Below are positions 58,595-64,000 of a stretch of 64,000 nucleotides of DNA, one piece after another (the first letter of the stretch is position 1; each line of letters begins with the position of its first letter). Position numbers and translations under genes: made by a program. Origin of the DNA: Pseudomonadales bacterium (GTDB taxonomy: Bacteria; Pseudomonadota; Gammaproteobacteria; Pseudomonadales; Azotimanducaceae); the NCBI GenBank assembly GCA_019634925.1, contig JAHCAL010000007.1, positions 62,001 to 126,000 of the forward strand, written 5' to 3'. The notes under the pieces are model-generated. The model ran no database searches. It was not told the origin of the DNA and saw only the letters and a list, made by a program, of their open reading frames with translations.

Positions 58595-59797
58595 TCAGGC
58601 CGGTACCCGGACCGCATAGCCGCGCGCCACCAGCGCGGCCCGGATCTCGCCCGCCTGCTCCTCGCCGCGCAGCTGCAGCAGCAGTTCCACCATGGTCGAA
58701 CGCACCGATCCCGAATCGAGCAGGCGCTGGTGGCGGATCTCCACGATGTTGCTGTCGAGGTCGGCGAGCAGACGCGTGAGATCGGCGAGCCCGCCGGGAA
58801 CGTCGGGCACCTCGACCTCGAGGCGCAGAAGCCGGTGCGAGCGCAGCATGCCGCGCTGCACGACCGAGGCGAGGATCATCATGTCGATGTTGCCGCCGGA
58901 GAGCACGAGCACCACCTTGCGTCCGGCGAACCGCGCCGCGTGGGCCACGACCGCCGCAAGCGGCGCGGCCCCGGCACCCTCGACGACGGTCTTCTCGATC
59001 TCGAGCAGCTGAAACACCGCCTGCTCGACCTGCTGCTCGCCCACCAGCAGCAGATCGTCCACGTGCTGCCGCAGCAGCGGGAGCGTGAGCCGGCCCGGAG
59101 TCTTGACCGCGATCCCTTCCGCGACCGTCGACAGGCCGCCGGACACCGCCTCGACACCATGGAAGGCGCACCAGGCGCCGGGGAAACGCTCCATCTGCAC
59201 GCCGAGCACTCGGACGTCCGGGCGCTCCGACTTCACCGCCAGCGCGACCCCACCGATCAGCCCACCGCCCCCGACCGGCACCACGACCATCTCGGTCTCG
59301 GGCAATTGTTCGAGTATCTCGAGTCCGAGCGTACCCTGGCCTGCGATCACCCGCGGATCATCGAACGGATGCACCAGCGTCAGGCCGTGTTCGGCGGCAA
59401 GCGCTTCGGTGAATGCCCGCGTCTCGTCGAACTCGTTGCCGTGCAGGTCGACGGTGGCGCCGAATACCCGCGTCTGCGCGACCTTGACGTTCGGGGTATG
59501 CCGCGGCATGACGATCCGGGCGGGAATGCCGAGCCGCGCGGCATGATAGGCCAGCGCCTGGGCGTGGTTGCCGGCGGACATGGCGATGACGCCGCGTCGC
59601 CGCTCTGCATCACCGAGGCACAGCAGGCAGTTCAGCGCGCCGCGCTCCTTGAACGAGGCGGTGAACTGGAGATTCTCGAACTTGAGAAACACCTGCGCGC
59701 CGACGATGGCCGAGAGCGTCCGGCTCGGGAGCAGTGGCGTGCGCATGATCTGGCCGGCGAGCCGATCCCTGGCGGCGGCGACCTCTGCTGGATTCAT
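58595..59797 (-). CDS. threonine ammonia-lyase (threonine dehydratase)
   Basis: The 400-residue fold-type-II PLP enzyme has Schiff-base Lys50 in TASFKERGALN, the phosphate loop VPVGGGGLIGG and SGGN near 300. A C-terminal ACT domain (LRLEVEVPDVPGGLADLTRLL) follows. It deaminates threonine (and serine) to 2-oxobutyrate. One ACT domain and about 400 residues fit the catabolic/biosynthetic TdcB-IlvA hybrid group. The ATG at 59797 begins MNPAEVAAARD; an open frame continuing upstream is not coding. Confidence 0.92.
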   Translation of the reverse strand: MNPAEVAAARDRLAGQIMRTPLLPSRTLSAIVGAQVFLKFENLQFTASFKERGALNCLLCLGDAERRRGVIAMSAGNHAQALAYHAARLGIPARIVMPRHTPNVKVAQTRVFGATVDLHGNEFDETRAFTEALAAEHGLTLVHPFDDPRVIAGQGTLGLEILEQLPETEMVVVPVGGGGLIGGVALAVKSERPDVRVLGVQMERFPGAWCAFHGVEAVSGGLSTVAEGIAVKTPGRLTLPLLRQHVDDLLLVGEQQVEQAVFQLLEIEKTVVEGAGAAPLAAVVAHAARFAGRKVVLVLSGGNIDMMILASVVQRGMLRSHRLLRLEVEVPDVPGGLADLTRLLADLDSNIVEIRHQRLLDSGSVRSTMVELLLQLRGEEQAGEIRAALVARGYAVRVPA

Positions 59798-59851
59798 CGA
59801 TGTTCTCCCATCGCCTCCGTATAATCGCACCGGGCGCTCCGGCCTGTCGTC

Positions 59852-60313
59852 ATGAAACATCTGCTCATCGTTCACCACAGCAAGACTGGCAACACCACAA
59901 ATCTCGCCCGCGCGGTTCATGCGGGCGCCACCGACCCCGCGGTCACCGGCGTCGCGGTGCGCTGGCTGACGGCGGCGCGAGCCGGGCCAGCGGACCTGTA
60001 CTGGGCGAACGGGCTCCTGCTCGGAACACCGGAGAACTTCGGCTACATGTCCGGCGCCATGAAGGATTTCCTGGACCGCACCTTCTACGAGGTCGAAGGA
60101 CGCCTGCCGCCGCTGCCCTTTGCGATCTTCGTCAGCGCCGGCAACGATGGCAGCGGCGCGGTACGGGCCATCCAGCGCATCGGCAACGGTTACCCATTCG
60201 TCGAGGTGCAGGCGCCGGTGATCGTGCGCGGAACGCCGGCTACCGCGGACCTCGCGCGCTGCCGGGAACTCGGGCTCGCGCTGGCTGCCGGACTCGATGC
60301 CGGGATCTATTGA
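59852..60313 (+). CDS. flavodoxin-like NAD(P)H oxidoreductase
   Basis: The 153-residue flavodoxin-fold protein has HHSKTGNTTNLARAV (FMN phosphate loop), LGTPENFGYMSGAMKDFLDR and VSAGNDGSGAV. It resembles the WrbA/flavodoxin-family small proteins. It may pass electrons to an oxygenase, but no partner is assigned. It is divergent from the threonine ammonia-lyase gene (54-bp spacer) and 68 bp before the next gene. Confidence 0.87.
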   Translation: MKHLLIVHHSKTGNTTNLARAVHAGATDPAVTGVAVRWLTAARAGPADLYWANGLLLGTPENFGYMSGAMKDFLDRTFYEVEGRLPPLPFAIFVSAGNDGSGAVRAIQRIGNGYPFVEVQAPVIVRGTPATADLARCRELGLALAAGLDAGIY

Positions 60314-60381
60314 ATGGCGACCCACGCCGGTACAGCGGCACACGTTCGCACCGCGGAATATCAACGGAACGGGAGACCGAA

Positions 60382-61584
60382 TTGAGCGAACCCACGACCC
60401 GGGTCGTGCACGACATCGGCACGATCGACGCGCGGGAATGGAATGCCTGCGCAAACCCGGGTGGCACGATCCCACACAATCCGTTCCTGCGTCACGAGTT
60501 CCTGCATGCACTGGAAGCCAGCGGCAGCGCGGTCGCCACCACCGGCTGGCGGCCGTATCACCTGGTCATGGAGTCCGCCGCCGGCTGCGTCGGCGTGGTG
60601 CCCATGTACCTCAAGGGCCACTCCCAGGGCGAGTACGTGTTCGACCATGCCTGGGCCGATGCCTGGCACCGCGCCGGCGGGCGCTACTACCCGAAGCTGC
60701 AGATCTGCGTGCCGTTCACCCCCGCCACCGGGCGCCGCCTGCTCGCGCGGGACGGCGCTGCGACCACCCAGGCGACCCTGCTCGCGGCAGCGATCGAGAC
60801 CGCGCGGCGCCTGGGCGTCTCGTCGCTGCACGCCACCTTCCTGACCGAATCCGAATGGACCCTCGCACGGGAACTCGGCTGCTTGCAGCGCATGGACCAG
60901 CAGTTCCACTGGCACAACCGCGGCTATGCCAGCTTCGAGGACTTCCTCGGCGACCTCGCCGCCAAGAAACGCAAGAACCTGAAGCGGGAACGGCGCGAGG
61001 CCCTCGCGGGCGGCATCGAAATCGAGTGGGTCACCGGATCGGAGTTGCGCGAGCATCACTGGGATGCGTTCTACCGCTTCTACATCGATACCGGCTCACG
61101 CAAGTGGGGCTCCCCCTACCTGACCAGGGAGTTCTTCAGCCGGGTCGGCGCCGCGATGCCCGAGGACATCCTGCTGATCCTGTGCCGGCGCGCGGGCCGC
61201 TACATCGCCGGCGCGCTGAACTTCATCGGCAGCGACACGCTGTACGGCCGCAACTGGGGCTGCATCGAGGACCACCCGTTCCTGCACTTCGAGACCTGCT
61301 ACTACCAGGCGATCGACTTCGCCATCGCGCGGGGCTTATCGCGCGTCGAGGCAGGTGCCCAGGGCGGGCACAAGGTCGCGCGCGGCTATCTGCCGCAAGC
61401 CACCTGGAGCGCACACTGGATCGCGCACGCCGGGCTGCGCGCGGCGATCGCCGAGTACCTCGACGAGGAACGCCGCTACGTCGCGCGCGACATGGCCTAC
61501 ATCGAAGCCCACGGGCCGTTCCGCGCCACGCTCGACCTCGGCACGGTCAGCGCGCCCCCGGCGGCGGAATCCGGATCCCCATGA
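60382..61584 (+). CDS. FemAB/GNAT-like acyltransferase (DUF482 type)
   Basis: The 400-residue protein has PFLRHEFLHALEASGS, PMYLKGHSQGEYVFDHAWADA and KKRKNLKRERREAL. The acyl-transferase core contains GRNWGCIEDHPFLHFETCYY. These are landmarks of the family often called peptidoglycan-related GNAT or DUF482. The start is a TTG at 60382 with CGGGAGA upstream. Its 3' end overlaps the convergent DUF3014 gene by 38 bp. The true acceptor is unknown. Confidence 0.85.
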   Translation: MSEPTTRVVHDIGTIDAREWNACANPGGTIPHNPFLRHEFLHALEASGSAVATTGWRPYHLVMESAAGCVGVVPMYLKGHSQGEYVFDHAWADAWHRAGGRYYPKLQICVPFTPATGRRLLARDGAATTQATLLAAAIETARRLGVSSLHATFLTESEWTLARELGCLQRMDQQFHWHNRGYASFEDFLGDLAAKKRKNLKRERREALAGGIEIEWVTGSELREHHWDAFYRFYIDTGSRKWGSPYLTREFFSRVGAAMPEDILLILCRRAGRYIAGALNFIGSDTLYGRNWGCIEDHPFLHFETCYYQAIDFAIARGLSRVEAGAQGGHKVARGYLPQATWSAHWIAHAGLRAAIAEYLDEERRYVARDMAYIEAHGPFRATLDLGTVSAPPAAESGSP

Positions 61585-62368
61585 TGCCCGCCAGGCGGCG
61601 CACGTAGGCCTGCAACCGCACCACGTTGCGCGGCCCGGTGCGCAGCACCTGTTTCTGCAGCGGCGACAGCGCCTCGAGGTCCGGATCGGCGTACTTGTAC
61701 AGAACGTTCGGCCGCACCAGCTCGATCTCGTCGGGCAGCGGCGGCAGGTCGAGCACGCGCGCGAACGCGGCGCCGAGCAGCTGGTCCGGGTCGGCGTCGA
61801 CCCCGAGTTCGGTCAGCGCCTGACGGACCAGCGGTTTCACGAACGTGAGGATACGCGCCAGCCGGTACGGGTCGATGCCTTCCAGGATGTCCAGCGTCGT
61901 GTCGAAGCGCGCGTAATTGGCGGGATCGAGGTACAGGCGCCCGTCCCGCTCGAGCACCGCGAACGGCGGACGCGGGACCAGGAACGCCACCTGTCGGCGC
62001 GGATACTCGCCGCGCGCGCCGTTCTCGAGCAGCACGGCGAGCCGCCGCACGAATTCCTCCTGCGCGAGCCAGCCCGCTGGCAGGCCGTCGTCCGCGAGCA
62101 GGTCGCGCAGGAACGCATCACTCTGGTCGAGCGTGGGGAGCGCCCAGTCGGGTTCGAGCGGCTGCACGGGCTCGATGCCCTCGAGCAGCGGTGTGCTCTC
62201 GACCGGCGCCGGGGATCGATCCGCCGGGCCGGCCGGCGCGTCCGGTGCGGCGAGCTGCGGCGGCGGGACAGCGGGCGACGCCGCCGGCGGCACGGCGCGC
62301 CCCAGCCAGAACCAGCCAGCCAGCCCGGCAGCGGCGACCAGCGCGACGGCCAGCACGACTTTCCACAT
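61547..62368 (-). CDS. DUF3014 membrane-anchored protein
   Basis: This 273-residue protein has an N-terminal membrane anchor (VVLAVALVAAAGLAGWFWLG) and a Pro/Ala-rich linker to about residue 70. A conserved globular domain follows, starting LPTLDQSDAFLRDLLAD, characteristic of DUF3014. It is probably in the periplasm. The function is unknown. It is convergent and overlapping with the acyltransferase gene and divergent from asnS. Confidence 0.85.
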   Translation of the reverse strand: MWKVVLAVALVAAAGLAGWFWLGRAVPPAASPAVPPPQLAAPDAPAGPADRSPAPVESTPLLEGIEPVQPLEPDWALPTLDQSDAFLRDLLADDGLPAGWLAQEEFVRRLAVLLENGARGEYPRRQVAFLVPRPPFAVLERDGRLYLDPANYARFDTTLDILEGIDPYRLARILTFVKPLVRQALTELGVDADPDQLLGAAFARVLDLPPLPDEIELVRPNVLYKYADPDLEALSPLQKQVLRTGPRNVVRLQAYVRRLAGIMGIRIPPPGAR

Positions 62369-62439
62369 GAACCTTCTCCCCTGCGGGCACGACCCGCGTC
62401 AGCTTGCGACGATTTCCATTATGATTCCAGCAACCCGCC

Positions 62440-63870
<1,431 letters not shown>

Positions 63871-63874
63871 CCTC

Positions 63875-64000
63875 GTGCTGCGCGCGCTCCTGCGACTCAA
63901 GCCGTTCCTGAAGCCGTATCGCTGGCGGCTCGGTTTCGGCATCGCCGCGTTCGGTGTCTCGCGCGTGCTCGAGGCCCTGGTGCCCTGGTTTCTCGCCATG
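63875..64000 (+). CDS. ABC-type exporter (MsbA-like), first 42 codons
   Basis: A GTG at 63875, 4 bp after asnS, opens a frame running off the window. The visible 42 residues, LRALLRLKPFLKPYRWRLG followed by a first hydrophobic helix, match the start of fused ABC exporters of the MsbA/multidrug type. No nucleotide-binding part is in view. Confidence 0.6.
   Translation, partial: MLRALLRLKPFLKPYRWRLGFGIAAFGVSRVLEALVPWFLAM

Overview
The window is a high-GC (by eye about two thirds G+C), densely coded bacterial chromosome segment. It holds about 60 protein genes. I saw no tRNA, rRNA, transposase, phage or CRISPR sequence. Rnk, a DUF3014 protein, a PlpD-type patatin/beta-barrel protein, an M48-TPR lipoprotein, an RND pump, a TonB-dependent receptor and AsnRS point to a Gram-negative proteobacterium, most likely an environmental gammaproteobacterium. 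The many CoA ligases, short-chain dehydrogenases (SDRs), P450s and luciferase-like (LLM) oxidoreductases suggest a degrader of hydrophobic compounds such as terpenoids, steroids or hydrocarbons. The exact substrates cannot be read from the sequence.

Region 1 (1-9442) has a tight nine-gene minus-strand cluster: SDR, SDR, Rieske ferredoxin, SDR, ThuA-like, LLM oxidoreductase, GSAM-like PLP enzyme, VOC protein and acyl-CoA dehydrogenase (cut by the window edge). It is divergent from a medium-chain reductase and a cytochrome P450. Region 2 (9498-15091) has a second ThuA-like gene, a TetR regulator, a large TonB-dependent receptor and a second P450. The receptor and P450 are divergent across a 325-bp control region that holds a repeated operator-like element.

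Region 3 (15137-21397) is an acyl-CoA synthetase divergent from an acetoin-dehydrogenase-like set (E1 alpha, E1 beta, AcoX, E2) with no E3. Region 4 (21440-29341) is a head-to-tail chain: amidohydrolase, second acyl-CoA synthetase, methyltransferase, serine hydrolase, metallo-beta-lactamase-fold hydrolase and, unexpectedly, DNA polymerase IV. Several of these genes overlap at start and stop codons.

Region 5 (29382-41272) is mostly minus strand. It has an ABC substrate-binding lipoprotein with an FAD-linked oxidase, an LLM oxidoreductase, a serine hydrolase, Rnk and a GNAT enzyme. It ends with a GST-livHMGF-long-chain acyl-CoA synthetase operon. Region 6 (41340-43541), divergent from the GST, holds the most striking gene: an SDR-fold protein carrying both halohydrin-dehalogenase fingerprints, T-x4-Y-x-G and S-x12-Y-x3-R. 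An HpaB-family flavin monooxygenase follows it.

Region 7 (43591-53528) is envelope and detoxification: M48 protease, a 51-residue membrane peptide, glyoxalase-like protein, patatin/beta-barrel protein, GST and an RND adaptor/permease pair. Region 8 (53529-64000) starts with a structured, repeat-rich 422-bp spacer. It continues with an LLM oxidoreductase, a CitE-like lyase, a four-helix membrane protein, an SDR/CMD pair below a TetR gene, threonine ammonia-lyase, a flavodoxin-like protein, a FemAB/GNAT-like protein, DUF3014, AsnRS and the first codons of an ABC exporter.
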